Assembly: GCF_000420845.1 (NCBI RefSeq)
Contig: NZ_ATVS01000031.1
Span: 1-41,415, forward strand
Source: Butyrivibrio sp. AE3009
GTDB taxonomy: Bacteria > Bacillota > Clostridia > Lachnospirales > Lachnospiraceae
Direction: 5' to 3'
Length of the DNA stretch: 41,415 nt
A model generated the notes under the pieces. It made no database searches and had not been told where the DNA came from. It saw only the letters and a program-made list of their open reading frames with translations. Both the position numbers and the translations under genes were made by a program. The number at the start of each line of letters is the position of its first letter. Within the stretch, counting starts at the first letter, position 1. Positions 26,931 to 34,752 of the stretch are shown here, one piece after another.

Positions 26931-27003
26931 TGGGCTATCGCCAAGCGGTAAGGCAACGGACTCTGACTCCGTCATTACGTAGGTTCGAATCCTACTAGCC
27001 CAG
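26931..27003 (+). tRNA. tRNA-Gln (anticodon CUG)
   Basis: 73-nt cloverleaf: acceptor tgggcta with tagccca, discriminator G; D stem gcc...ggc; anticodon stem acgga/tccgt closing the loop ctctgac, so anticodon CTG at the third to fifth loop positions, decoding CAG. T arm with gttcgaatc is intact. CCA is not encoded. The U1-A72 pair is typical of tRNA-Gln. It is located next to the glutamine synthetase gene. Transcribed from its own promoter and ended by the hairpin at 27011-27043. Confidence 0.95.
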
Positions 27004-27010
27004 TTAATTC

Positions 27011-27043
27011 AAACGAGACTGGTTCATCAGTCTCGTTTTTTTT
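27011..27043 (+). terminator. Intrinsic terminator of tRNA-Gln
   Basis: aaacgagactg, loop gttcat, cagtctcgttt and a run of eight Ts. The start of the next gene is 21 bp further on. Confidence 0.9.
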
Positions 27044-27063
27044 ATAGGTAACAGGAGGCGCTC

Positions 27064-27792
27064 ATGTATACCTTTGATTCCCGAATCAGATACAGTGAAG
27101 TGGATAAAAATGCTATTTTGACCCTGGAATCCCTGATAGATTATTTTCAGGACTGCTCCACCTTTCAGACCCAGCAGGGACCTGCAGACATTGCGTTTAT
27201 GAAGGAGAGGAATGTGGCCTGGGTTTTGAACTTCTGGCAGATAGAAGTTAAGAGACTTCCAAAGCTCTGTGAAGAGGTTGTGATCGGTACCGTTCCCTAT
27301 GAGTTGAAGGGCATGTTCGGTCTCAGGAACTTTTTTATGGATACGAAGGATGGCGAGAGGCTGGCAGTTGCCAATTCCATTTGGACTTTGTTTGATTTTG
27401 AAAAGCAGGTTCCGGCAAGAGTAATGCCTGAGATGATAGAGACCTATCCAACCGGTGACAAGCTTTCCATGGACTACGCAGACCGTAAGATTGCTATGCC
27501 TTCTGAGGGGGATCGGAGGGAATGCGAAGAGATAACGGTCAGGACCTACCATCTTGACACCAATGACCATGTCAACAACGGTCAATATGTCAGAATGGCC
27601 AAGGAATGCCTTCCGGATAAGAATATGAATATCACCTCCATGAGAGCTGAGTACAGAATGCAGGCAAGACTTGGAGATACAATTTATCCGGTTGTGGTTA
27701 CAAACAGGCAATCGGCTCGAAAAGTATACACCATCAGCCTTAATAATCATGAGGGCAAGCCCTACTGCCTTGTGGAATTTAAGACCAGATAA
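27064..27792 (+). CDS. Acyl-ACP thioesterase (FatA/FatB family)
   Basis: 242 residues after ACAGGAGGCGCTC. Tandem hotdog domains: an N-terminal one with the hotdog opening FDSRIRYSEVDKNAILTLESLIDYFQDCST and a second with the catalytic HLDTNDHVNNGQYVRMAKE. Bacterial FatA/B-like enzymes release fatty acids from acyl carrier protein and are common in rumen Clostridia; chain-length preference cannot be read from sequence. It stands alone between tRNA-Gln and an S1-domain gene, with no fatty acid synthesis genes adjacent. Confidence 0.9.
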   Translation: MYTFDSRIRYSEVDKNAILTLESLIDYFQDCSTFQTQQGPADIAFMKERNVAWVLNFWQIEVKRLPKLCEEVVIGTVPYELKGMFGLRNFFMDTKDGERLAVANSIWTLFDFEKQVPARVMPEMIETYPTGDKLSMDYADRKIAMPSEGDRRECEEITVRTYHLDTNDHVNNGQYVRMAKECLPDKNMNITSMRAEYRMQARLGDTIYPVVVTNRQSARKVYTISLNNHEGKPYCLVEFKTR

Positions 27793-27803
27793 ATATTCGT
27801 TGA

Positions 27804-27835
27804 AAATGATTCGCAGAATCATTTATCATATATAT
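27804..27835. repeat. Short stem-loop after the thioesterase (possible copy C)
   Basis: aaatgattc-gca-gaatcattt, perfect 9-bp arms, followed by atcatatatatg. Its general layout resembles the copies at 293 and 11633 but with little identity. Possible weak terminator or repeat. Confidence 0.3.
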
Positions 27836-27909
27836 GAAAAAAGCAATAAACTACAGAAGTAAACAGCATGTATGGGGACATGCTACCAACGAAAGGACGG
27901 AAGACAATT

Positions 27910-28743
27910 ATGATTCAGATTGGAACAAAACAGACACTTACAGTTGTTAAGACAGTAGACTTCGGAGTATACGTGGCAGAACCCGGCAAGGAAGAGGAGA
28001 AGGTCCTTCTTCCCAAGAAGCAGGTACCTGCCGGCATTAAGGTTGGCTCTGAGATAGAAGTTTTTATTTACAAGGATTCCGATGACAGACCCATTGCCAC
28101 CACTACCCAGCCCAAGATCATGCTAGGGGATGTGCGCGTGCTCAAGGTCAAGGAAACCGGCAAAATCGGTGCATTCATGGACTGGGGCCTGGAGAAGGAC
28201 GTTCTTTTACCCTTCAGAGAGCAGACCAGGAAGGTGCACAAGGGCGAAGAGGTTCTCTGTGCTCTTTATGTGGATAAGAGCGGAAGACTCTGCGTGACAA
28301 TGAACGTTTACCCTTATCTTAAGAACGAGAGCCCTTACAAGAAGGATGACAAGGTTATCGGCACAGTATATGAGATGAGCGATAACTTCGGAGCCTTCGT
28401 TGCGGTTGATGATATTTATTCGGGACTTATTCCCAAGAAAGAGCTTTACGGCAATATTCAGATAGGCGACAGCGTCAATGCAAGAGTTGCTTCGGTTAAA
28501 GAGGACGGAAGGCTTAACTTAAGTCTTCGTGAGAAGGCCTATCTTCAGATGGATACCGATGCAGACAAGCTCCTTGCCATGATGGACAAGCAGGGCGGTA
28601 AGATTCCTTTTACCGACAAGGCATCTCCCGAGCTTATCCGTGAAAAGACCGGAATGAGCAAGAACGAGTTTAAGAGAGCCGTTGGACGTCTCCTTAAGCA
28701 GGGACTGATAGAGATAAAGGAAAGTGCAATAGAGAAAAAATAA
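27910..28743 (+). CDS. CvfB-type S1 RNA-binding protein
   Basis: 277 residues from the ATG giving MIQIGTKQTLTVVKT; the frame opens further upstream at 27868 without a convincing ribosome site. Three to four consecutive OB/S1 modules (TVVKTVDFGVYVA..., VKETGKIGAFMDWGL..., GTVYEMSDNFGAFVAVDDIYSGLIPK...) are followed by a C-terminal winged helix (IREKTGMSKNEFKRAVGRLLKQGLIEI). This is the CvfB/YitL organisation; in staphylococci it influences virulence regulators through RNA binding. The gene is isolated and flanked by repeats. The precise RNA target is unknown. Confidence 0.88.
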   Translation: MIQIGTKQTLTVVKTVDFGVYVAEPGKEEEKVLLPKKQVPAGIKVGSEIEVFIYKDSDDRPIATTTQPKIMLGDVRVLKVKETGKIGAFMDWGLEKDVLLPFREQTRKVHKGEEVLCALYVDKSGRLCVTMNVYPYLKNESPYKKDDKVIGTVYEMSDNFGAFVAVDDIYSGLIPKKELYGNIQIGDSVNARVASVKEDGRLNLSLREKAYLQMDTDADKLLAMMDKQGGKIPFTDKASPELIREKTGMSKNEFKRAVGRLLKQGLIEIKESAIEKK

Positions 28744-28758
28744 CGCTAACGCCGATAA

Positions 28759-28847
28759 GGGGGCCAGTCCCCATTAACAAATTGTGAACTTCTAAGATTA
28801 ACGGAAGACTATGTTGTTCACAGTTTGTTGATGAGGACTGGCCCCCC
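28759..28847. repeat. 89-bp inverted-repeat element, copy 2 (reverse orientation to copy 1)
   Basis: Arm gggggccagtccccattaacaa... pairs with the right arm ending ggccccccaat. The central part (ttctaagattaacggaagactatgtt) matches the reverse complement of the centre of copy 1, so whole elements are homologous and inverted relative to each other. Located 15 bp after the S1 gene. Confidence 0.75.
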
Positions 28848-28872
28848 AATTAATAGTTGGCCACTACTCTAC

Positions 28873-29061
28873 TCATACCCTGATGTCAATATTGTTCCCA
28901 AGATTAGGATCAAGTGAAGGGGCCGGAGCAGCCTCGATGGTATTAACCATTGCAGCTCCTGCGCTTTCCATGTTATCCAGACTCTTTGAGAGCATTGCAA
29001 CACCAAAGTCATTCATTACTTTGTTCTGAGCAAGCGCCATTGATACAGCAGGAATATCCAT
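28873..29061 (-). CDS. YjfB-family putative motility protein
   Basis: 62 residues from the ATG at 29061, which has AAGGAGGTG just ahead; a GTG two codons earlier lies in that site and is rejected. Sequence MDIPAVSMALAQNKVMNDFGVAMLSKSLDNMESAG...LDPNLGNNIDIRV has the features of the YjfB family: M-x-I-x-x-x-S-M start, amphipathic helix and NIDI-V end. The family is annotated as motility-related in Firmicutes, with no proven molecular activity. A sigma-D (flagellar) promoter stands upstream, supporting a motility link. Confidence 0.85.
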   Translation of the reverse strand: MDIPAVSMALAQNKVMNDFGVAMLSKSLDNMESAGAAMVNTIEAAPAPSLDPNLGNNIDIRV

Positions 29062-29080
29062 AAGCACCTCCTTGTACTCT

Positions 29081-29110
29081 GCACCATGCGGGCCTATAAG
29101 GGGCCGGTGC
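29081..29110 (-). promoter_or_regulatory. GC-rich hairpin in the yjfB leader
   Basis: gcacc...ggtgc enclosing gggcc/ggcc, located between the sigma-D promoter and the ribosome site of yjfB, so it lies in its 5' leader. There is no T-tract; it could influence translation. Confidence 0.5.
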
Positions 29111-29139
29111 GAAAACCAGATTATTCCTTATCTATAAAT

Positions 29140-29166
29140 ATATCGACTCATTTTCGTAAAACTTTA
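29140..29166 (-). promoter_or_regulatory. Sigma-D (flagellar, sigma-28) promoter for yjfB
   Basis: On the minus strand: TAAA, exactly 15 bp, GTCGATAT, against the Firmicutes consensus TAAA-N15-GCCGATAT (one mismatch). It lies ~79 bp upstream of yjfB. No equivalent was found upstream of the plus-strand neighbour. Confidence 0.75.
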
Positions 29167-29344
29167 TATCGCATAAACATCCATGATTACAAAAAGCGAA
29201 GGCTGTTTTTGGTGGTTTTGACGAGGAAATCAAAAAAATATACAAAAAACGCCTTTATAAAGGTGGATTTTTTTGTGTATTTATATTAAAATGTCTATAG
29301 TTTTTATTATTAGCAGTCCTATGCGGCTGCGGAAAGAGTGAAAG

Positions 29345-30427
29345 ATGATTTCCAATCAGATTCTCCAGAATACAATTGACGGGCTTAAGACCATTGCCCA
29401 TGTTGATCTTTGCGTTCTAGACCTTGACGGTAAGGAAGTGGCATCCACCACCTCGGATATGGGAGCCGTATCTGCAGTGGCCAGGGATTTTGTCAGCTCT
29501 CCCGCTGATTCCCAGGAAATTCAGGGCTATCAGTATTTCAAGATCTACGACGAGCAGCAGCTTGAGTATATCCTTATCTGCACAGGCAGCGGTGAGAACA
29601 CCTATATGCTCGGCAAGATGATCGCTTATCAGATCCAGAGCCTTCTGGTGGCTTACAAGGAGCGATTCGACAAGGACAACTTCATCAAGAACCTGCTTCT
29701 GGATAACCTGCTTTTGGTTGATATTTACAGCAGAGCCAAGAAACTGCACATTCAGACCGACGCCAAGAGAGTCGCGATGATCATTGAGTCTGAGAACGGC
29801 CGTGACAACAACGCTCTGGAGCTTACAAGAACTCACTTCGGCAACGGCAATGACTTTGTCACCGAGGTTGACGAGGACAACGTGATCGTGGTCAAGGACG
29901 TAAGCGACTTCGGCAAGTCCGGAGATATCAGCAAGGCTGCAGAGGAGATGCTCTCTGTGCTTGAGAAGGAAGGTCTTTCAGGCGTACGAATTGCCTACGG
30001 TACCGTTGTAGGTGAGATCAAAGAGGTCAGCCGTTCCTTCAAGGAAGCCAAGATGGCCCTTGATGTAGGCAAGATTTTCTTCGATGAGCGCAAGGTGATC
30101 TGTTACAGCGAGCTGGGCATAGGAAGACTTATTTACCAGCTGCCCATTCCTCTTTGCAAGATGTTCATCAAGGAAATTTTCGGGGGCAGAAATCCTGATG
30201 ACTTCGACCAGGAAACACTTACCACCATCGATAAGTTCTTCGAGAACAGCCTTAACGTTTCGGAAACCTCCAGACAGTTATTCATACACAGAAACACTCT
30301 TGTCTACAGACTTGATAAGCTTCAGAAGAGCACAGGCCTTGACCTTCGAGTGTTTGATGATGCCATAACCTTCAAGATCGCGCTTATGGTTGTCAGATAC
30401 ATGAAGTATATGGAGAGATTTACGTAA
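29345..30427 (+). CDS. PucR/CdaR-type transcriptional regulator
   Basis: 360 residues. The N-terminal ~110 residues form a GAF/PAS-like or CdaR-type sensor (VDLCVLDLDGKEVASTT...QYFKIYDEQQLEYILICTGSGENTYMLGKMIAYQIQSLL). A GGDEF-like middle domain of PucR proteins follows, then the C-terminal PucR HTH: FFENSLNVSETSRQLFIHRNTLVYRLDKLQKSTGLDLR.FDDAI. Known relatives control purine and sugar-acid use, but this one precedes ftsE by 49 bp in the same orientation. Target and ligand are unknown. Confidence 0.85.
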   Translation: MISNQILQNTIDGLKTIAHVDLCVLDLDGKEVASTTSDMGAVSAVARDFVSSPADSQEIQGYQYFKIYDEQQLEYILICTGSGENTYMLGKMIAYQIQSLLVAYKERFDKDNFIKNLLLDNLLLVDIYSRAKKLHIQTDAKRVAMIIESENGRDNNALELTRTHFGNGNDFVTEVDEDNVIVVKDVSDFGKSGDISKAAEEMLSVLEKEGLSGVRIAYGTVVGEIKEVSRSFKEAKMALDVGKIFFDERKVICYSELGIGRLIYQLPIPLCKMFIKEIFGGRNPDDFDQETLTTIDKFFENSLNVSETSRQLFIHRNTLVYRLDKLQKSTGLDLRVFDDAITFKIALMVVRYMKYMERFT

Positions 30428-30452
30428 GCGAAGCGGAGTCATGCGTATATTA
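30421..30452. repeat. Weak repeat overlapping the regulator's 3' end (possible copy D)
   Basis: taagcgaagcggagtcatgcgtatatta shares the gcgaa...cggag...gtatat pieces with copies A and B, but without clear pairing arms. Only a tentative family member. Confidence 0.25.
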
Positions 30453-30476
30453 CCAGGAACTTTTTGGGGGAGATTT

Positions 30477-31217
30477 ATGGAAAGAGTTTACAGAAAAAGA
30501 AGAAATAACAGGCAGATACCCGAGGATGAGATCATCACGCTGGAGAACGTGACCAAATCTTATTCTACGGGTGCACCGGCCTTGAACGGAGTCAACCTTC
30601 ACATCAAGAGGGGGGAGTTCGTATTTATCGTAGGTGACAGCGGATCCGGTAAGTCCACGCTTATCAAGCTCCTTCTTCGCGAGCTTGTGCCCACCGACGG
30701 AGAGATCACAGTTCTCGGCTACAATCTCAGGAGAATCAAACACAGGAAGATTCCCAAGTTCAGAAGAAATCTCGGAATCGTGTTCCAGGACTTCCGTCTT
30801 CTCAAGGACAGAAATGTCTATGAAAACGTAGCCTTTGCCCAGAGAATCGTTCAGGTTCCGGGCAGTCAGATCAAGAGAAACGTCCCATCAATACTGGCAA
30901 CGGTTAACCTTGCCGGCAAATACAAAAATAAAATAAGTCAGTTATCAGGAGGCGAACAGCAGAGAGTTGCCCTTGCAAGAGCTCTGGTCAATAAGCCTGC
31001 CATTCTTTTGGCGGACGAGCCCACCGGTAACCTGGATCCCAATAATTCCTGGGAAATCATGAAGCTCATGGAACAGATCAACGAGAATGGCACAACCGTC
31101 ATTGTGGTAACCCACAACAGAGAGATAGTCAATGCCATGAAGAAGAGAGTTATCACCATGAAGAAAGGCGTCATCATAGAGGACGAGGAAGAGGGTATGT
31201 ACATCGATGAGGATTAG
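30477..31217 (+). CDS. ftsE: Cell-division ABC transporter ATPase FtsE
   Basis: 246 residues from the ATG preceded by TTGGGGGAGATTT; an ATG at 30441 in the same frame has no ribosome site. Walker A GDSGSGKST, Q-loop FQDFRLL, signature LSGGEQQRVALARAL, Walker B ILLADEPTGNLD, and H-loop VVTHNRE are all present. Together with FtsX it makes a mechanotransmitting ATPase that controls peptidoglycan hydrolases, not a transporter as such. It overlaps ftsX by 11 nt. Slightly longer N-terminus than typical FtsE (~15 residues, basic). Confidence 0.95.
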   Translation: MERVYRKRRNNRQIPEDEIITLENVTKSYSTGAPALNGVNLHIKRGEFVFIVGDSGSGKSTLIKLLLRELVPTDGEITVLGYNLRRIKHRKIPKFRRNLGIVFQDFRLLKDRNVYENVAFAQRIVQVPGSQIKRNVPSILATVNLAGKYKNKISQLSGGEQQRVALARALVNKPAILLADEPTGNLDPNNSWEIMKLMEQINENGTTVIVVTHNREIVNAMKKRVITMKKGVIIEDEEEGMYIDED

Positions 31218-32103
31218 TAGCTTCTTTTATACCATAGGACAGGGATTCAAGAATCTTGGAAGAAACAAGTGGTACACACTGGCTTCTGTAGCCACCATCA
31301 GTGCATGCCTTTTCCTTTTCGGTATATTTTATTCAATCATTACAAATTTCCAGAACGTGGTTAAGACTGCAGAGGAAGGCGTCTCCGTAACGGTTTTCTT
31401 TAACGAGGGAACCAGCGAAGAGGAGATTCTGGCAGTTAAGAGCGACCTTGAGAAGAGGTCGGAGGTTAGAGAGATTGATTACGTTTCCGCAGACGCAGCC
31501 TGGGAAGGCTTCAAGGAGGAGTATCTTGGTGAGTACGCCGACGGCTTCACGGAGAACCCCCTTGCGGATTCAGCCAACCTGCAGATCTATCTCAACGATG
31601 TGTCGATGCAGCAGGCTCTTGTAACCTACATTGAGTCCATAACCCTTGTAAGAGAGGTTAACCGCTCCGAAGTAACAGCCACCACCTTGAGCGGTATCAA
31701 CAAGCTGATAGCCTATGTATCTGCAGGAATTATCCTGATACTTCTTCTGGTTTCGATCTTCCTTATCAGCAATACCGTAACCATGGGTATTTCCGTCAGA
31801 AAAGACGAGATCAACATCATGAAGTACATAGGTGCTACCGACTTTTTCGTAAGAGCTCCCTTCGTTGTTGAGGGTATTCTCATCGGAATCATCGGATCAC
31901 TTATTCCTCTTGTGATCATTTACTTTGTTTATACACATGCAATTGAATACGTTATTTCCAAATTTACGGTGCTGAGCTCACTCCTTAAATTCCTGCCGGT
32001 TGGTGTTATTTTCAACAAGCTTACACCTATATCACTGATAATCGGCATAGGAATCGGCTTCTTCGGCAGCTTTGTGACCGTAAGAAGACATCTGCATGTA
32101 TAA
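31207..32103 (+). CDS. ftsX: Cell-division protein FtsX
   Basis: 298 residues. One membrane helix near the start (~17-42), a large extracellular loop (~45-165) and three more helices (~172-195, ~215-245, ~265-290), the standard FtsX topology. Core helical segment AYVSAGIILILLLVSIFLISNTVTMGISVRKDEINIMKYIGATDFFVRAPFVVEGIL is characteristic, and the GATDxFVRxPF motif couples to FtsE. Its outer loop probably controls the downstream EnvC-like hydrolase. Confidence 0.94.
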   Translation: MRISSFFYTIGQGFKNLGRNKWYTLASVATISACLFLFGIFYSIITNFQNVVKTAEEGVSVTVFFNEGTSEEEILAVKSDLEKRSEVREIDYVSADAAWEGFKEEYLGEYADGFTENPLADSANLQIYLNDVSMQQALVTYIESITLVREVNRSEVTATTLSGINKLIAYVSAGIILILLLVSIFLISNTVTMGISVRKDEINIMKYIGATDFFVRAPFVVEGILIGIIGSLIPLVIIYFVYTHAIEYVISKFTVLSSLLKFLPVGVIFNKLTPISLIIGIGIGFFGSFVTVRRHLHV

Positions 32104-32128
32104 AGAGTAAAAGAGGAATTTCTTTGTT

Positions 32129-33349
32129 TTGAACATACATTTGAAGAGACTATCAAAAAGAATACTGAATCTGTTTCTTGTTGCAGTCCTTCTGACAGCA
32201 GTGGCTGGACCCTCCATCAGGGCAGGGGCTACAGTCACCGAGGAGAGTATCAAGCAGAAGGAGAATCAGATCGCCAATTCCAAAAAAGAGCGCGACAGCC
32301 TTAAGAATGCCAAGACCAATCTTGAGAAGCTTAAGAAGGACCTTGAGACCAACAAGTCCAATCTGAACGCTTATATCAAACAGATTGACTCATCGTTGTC
32401 CGACATTCAGGCCAAGATCGATTCCCTCAATGAGCAGATAACCGAAAAAGAAGCTCAAATAGATGAGACCACACGGGAACTTGAGGAGGCTGAGATCACC
32501 CAGCAGAACCAGTACGAGGCCATGAAGAAGCGAATCAAGTTCATGTACGAGAAGGGGAACATCATTTATGTGGAGCTTCTTATTGAGTCCGGCACTTTTG
32601 CGGATATGCTGAACAAGGCTGAGTATATAGAGATGCTCTCTGAGTATGACAGAAATAAGCTCAATGAGTACATTGCCACCACGGACCTTATCAGAGTTAC
32701 CAAGCAGGCTCTTGAGGAGGAAAAAGAGACTCTTGATGCCATGAAGGCTTCCAGCGAAGAGGAACAGGCCAATCTTGAGAGTCTTTTAAGTGCCAAGACC
32801 ACAGAGCTAAACAACGTTAATGCCGATATCAGCAACAAGGAAGCGGCCATCGCCGAGTATGAAGCCCAGATCAAGGCTGAGAATGCAGCGATCGCAGCTC
32901 TGGAAAAAGAGGTTGCGGCTGACAAGGCAGCCCTTTACAGCAAATATACTTATGACGGCGGTATGTTCACCTGGCCCTGCCCCAAATACACCAGAATTTC
33001 CGACAACTACGGAATGAGAATACATCCCACTCTCGGAATTGAGAAGATGCATAACGGCATAGATCTGGCAGCTCCCGGAGGCAGCCCTGTTCTTGCGGCT
33101 TATCAGGGAACAGTTGTGGCCGCAGCCTATGAAGCATCCATGGGTAATTATATAATGATCAACCATGGAGGCGGATTATATACGATTTACATGCACTGCT
33201 CCGCTCTGTATGTTTCCAAGGGACAGGATGTGACAGCGGGAACCAAGATCGCAGCGGTGGGATCTACAGGAAGATCTACAGGTAACCATCTGCATTTTGG
33301 TGTACGTCTCAACGGCGCCTACACAAGTCCCTGGAATTACCTTAAATAA
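32129..33349 (+). CDS. EnvC-like peptidoglycan hydrolase/activator with coiled coil and M23 domain
   Basis: 406 residues from TTG at 32129, with AAGAGG upstream, 25 bp after ftsX. Signal peptide (1-~33, LNLFLVAVLLTAVAG), a long coiled coil (~36-265) and a C-terminal LytM/M23 domain (~285-400). The zinc ligands are present: HNGIDLA (H..D type) and HLHFGV. Unlike E. coli EnvC, whose LytM site is degenerate, these residues look intact, so it may be catalytically active. Gene order makes it the likely FtsEX-controlled enzyme that cleaves peptidoglycan during division. Confidence 0.9.
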   Translation: MNIHLKRLSKRILNLFLVAVLLTAVAGPSIRAGATVTEESIKQKENQIANSKKERDSLKNAKTNLEKLKKDLETNKSNLNAYIKQIDSSLSDIQAKIDSLNEQITEKEAQIDETTRELEEAEITQQNQYEAMKKRIKFMYEKGNIIYVELLIESGTFADMLNKAEYIEMLSEYDRNKLNEYIATTDLIRVTKQALEEEKETLDAMKASSEEEQANLESLLSAKTTELNNVNADISNKEAAIAEYEAQIKAENAAIAALEKEVAADKAALYSKYTYDGGMFTWPCPKYTRISDNYGMRIHPTLGIEKMHNGIDLAAPGGSPVLAAYQGTVVAAAYEASMGNYIMINHGGGLYTIYMHCSALYVSKGQDVTAGTKIAAVGSTGRSTGNHLHFGVRLNGAYTSPWNYLK

Positions 33350-33366
33350 TGAGGAGATTATGAGAA

Positions 33367-34617
33367 ATGGATATGAACAATAATGATGTAAACAATCAGG
33401 ACAACGGAGGCCGCAAATTTGCAGTCGGCCTTCTTGTAGGCTTTTTATGTGCCTGTCTGGTGCTGACGGGGGCCTATGTATTTCTGAATGCAGCAGGTTC
33501 CATGAAGAAGGGGGCACAAACCGCTTCATCCCAGGAACTTCTTGATAAGGCAACTCAGGACAAGATAGATCTTTTGAAGAAAACCATTGACGACAACTAT
33601 TACAAGACCGATGTTGACATAGAGGATGTGAGAAACGGCATGTACAAGGGCCTTCTTGATTCCCTCGGAGATCCTTACTCCGTATACTACACAGAGGAAG
33701 AACTGGCTAAGCTCATGAGCGATACCCAGGGTGTTTACTACGGCATCGGCGCCTATGTGAGCCTTGATAACACCATCGGAATGCCAAGAATAGCAGGTGT
33801 TATTCCCGGAACTCCGGCTGAGGAGTCGGGTCTTGCCATTGATGATATCATCTATGAGGTTGACAAGAATTCAACCCAGGGTCTTACCCTTGAAGAGGTT
33901 GTCAATATGATCAAGGGACCTGAAGGTACCACCGTGCATCTGACACTTGTAAGAGGAACTAACAGCGATAATCTTGAGATTGACGTTGCAAGAGCCCAGA
34001 TTGAGGTTCCAACCGTTAATACAAGACTTCTTGATGACAACATCGGCTACCTTCAGATCACTGAGTTTGACGATGTTACCTATGATCAGTTTGTAGAGGG
34101 AATGGCCGAGCTTAGAGGCAATGACATCAAGGGGCTTATAATCGACCTTAGAAGTAACCCCGGAGGAAACCTCTCAACTGTCTGCGATATAGCACGTCAG
34201 CTCCTTCCAAAGGGCACCATTGTTTATACCATGGACAGAGACGGTCACAGAGAGAACTATGATTGTGACGGCAAGCATGAGATAGATATTCCGGTAGTTG
34301 TTCTGGTCAACAAGTATTCTGCCAGCGCTTCTGAGATTCTTTCCGGAGCCCTTAAGGATTATGAGAAGGCAACTCTTGTGGGCACAACAACCTATGGCAA
34401 GGGAATCGTTCAGAGAATCATCAATCTCAAGGACGGCACTGCAGTCAAGCTTACAGTAAGCAGCTACTACACCCCAAGCGGCGTAAACATCCACGGAATA
34501 GGTATTGATCCTGACGTTGAGGTGGAGTACGATCCCGATTCCGTTGATTCCGAGAATAAGATGGACAATCAGCTTGAAAAGGGCATTGAGGTCCTCCAAA
34601 AACTTATTGACAACTAA
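33367..34617 (+). CDS. S41 C-terminal processing peptidase (Ctp)
   Basis: 416 residues. Cytoplasmic start, membrane helix (~18-40), PDZ (~115-215, IAGVIPGTPAEESGLAIDDII) and S41 peptidase domain. Catalytic serine lies in SASASE (~319-323) and lysine K345 in TYGKG. It is a membrane-anchored protease. It is 17 bp after the EnvC-like gene and is the last gene of the operon. Ctp proteases often trim cell-wall enzymes; regulating the neighbouring hydrolase is plausible. Confidence 0.93.
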   Translation: MDMNNNDVNNQDNGGRKFAVGLLVGFLCACLVLTGAYVFLNAAGSMKKGAQTASSQELLDKATQDKIDLLKKTIDDNYYKTDVDIEDVRNGMYKGLLDSLGDPYSVYYTEEELAKLMSDTQGVYYGIGAYVSLDNTIGMPRIAGVIPGTPAEESGLAIDDIIYEVDKNSTQGLTLEEVVNMIKGPEGTTVHLTLVRGTNSDNLEIDVARAQIEVPTVNTRLLDDNIGYLQITEFDDVTYDQFVEGMAELRGNDIKGLIIDLRSNPGGNLSTVCDIARQLLPKGTIVYTMDRDGHRENYDCDGKHEIDIPVVVLVNKYSASASEILSGALKDYEKATLVGTTTYGKGIVQRIINLKDGTAVKLTVSSYYTPSGVNIHGIGIDPDVEVEYDPDSVDSENKMDNQLEKGIEVLQKLIDN

Positions 34618-34636
34618 ATTGGATTATAGTATTAAT

Positions 34637-34670
34637 GGACTGTGTCTAAGACACAGTCCTTATTTTTTTG
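34637..34670 (+). terminator. Intrinsic terminator of the ftsEX-envC-ctp operon
   Basis: ggactgtgtc-taa-gacacagtcc (10-bp perfect arms) then ttatttttttg. 20 bp after the Ctp stop. Confidence 0.9.
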
Positions 34671-34752
34671 TTATCACAGCCCGTTTCGGGCAACAATTCC
34701 CATTTTGGAAGTTGATTTGTACTTACTTGATTTTGGAAGGAAGGATTTTTTT

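Noticed and set aside
26756..28847. A CRISPR array
   Set aside because: The repeated sequences are two whole elements 1.9 kb apart in opposite orientation, with no regular spacers and no cas genes in the window.
29244..29276. A bidirectional terminator (aaaaaacgccttta/taaaggtggattttttt) before the PucR-type gene
   Set aside because: The stem is short with mismatches and almost no loop, and its position between divergent genes would place it in neither transcript's 3' end.
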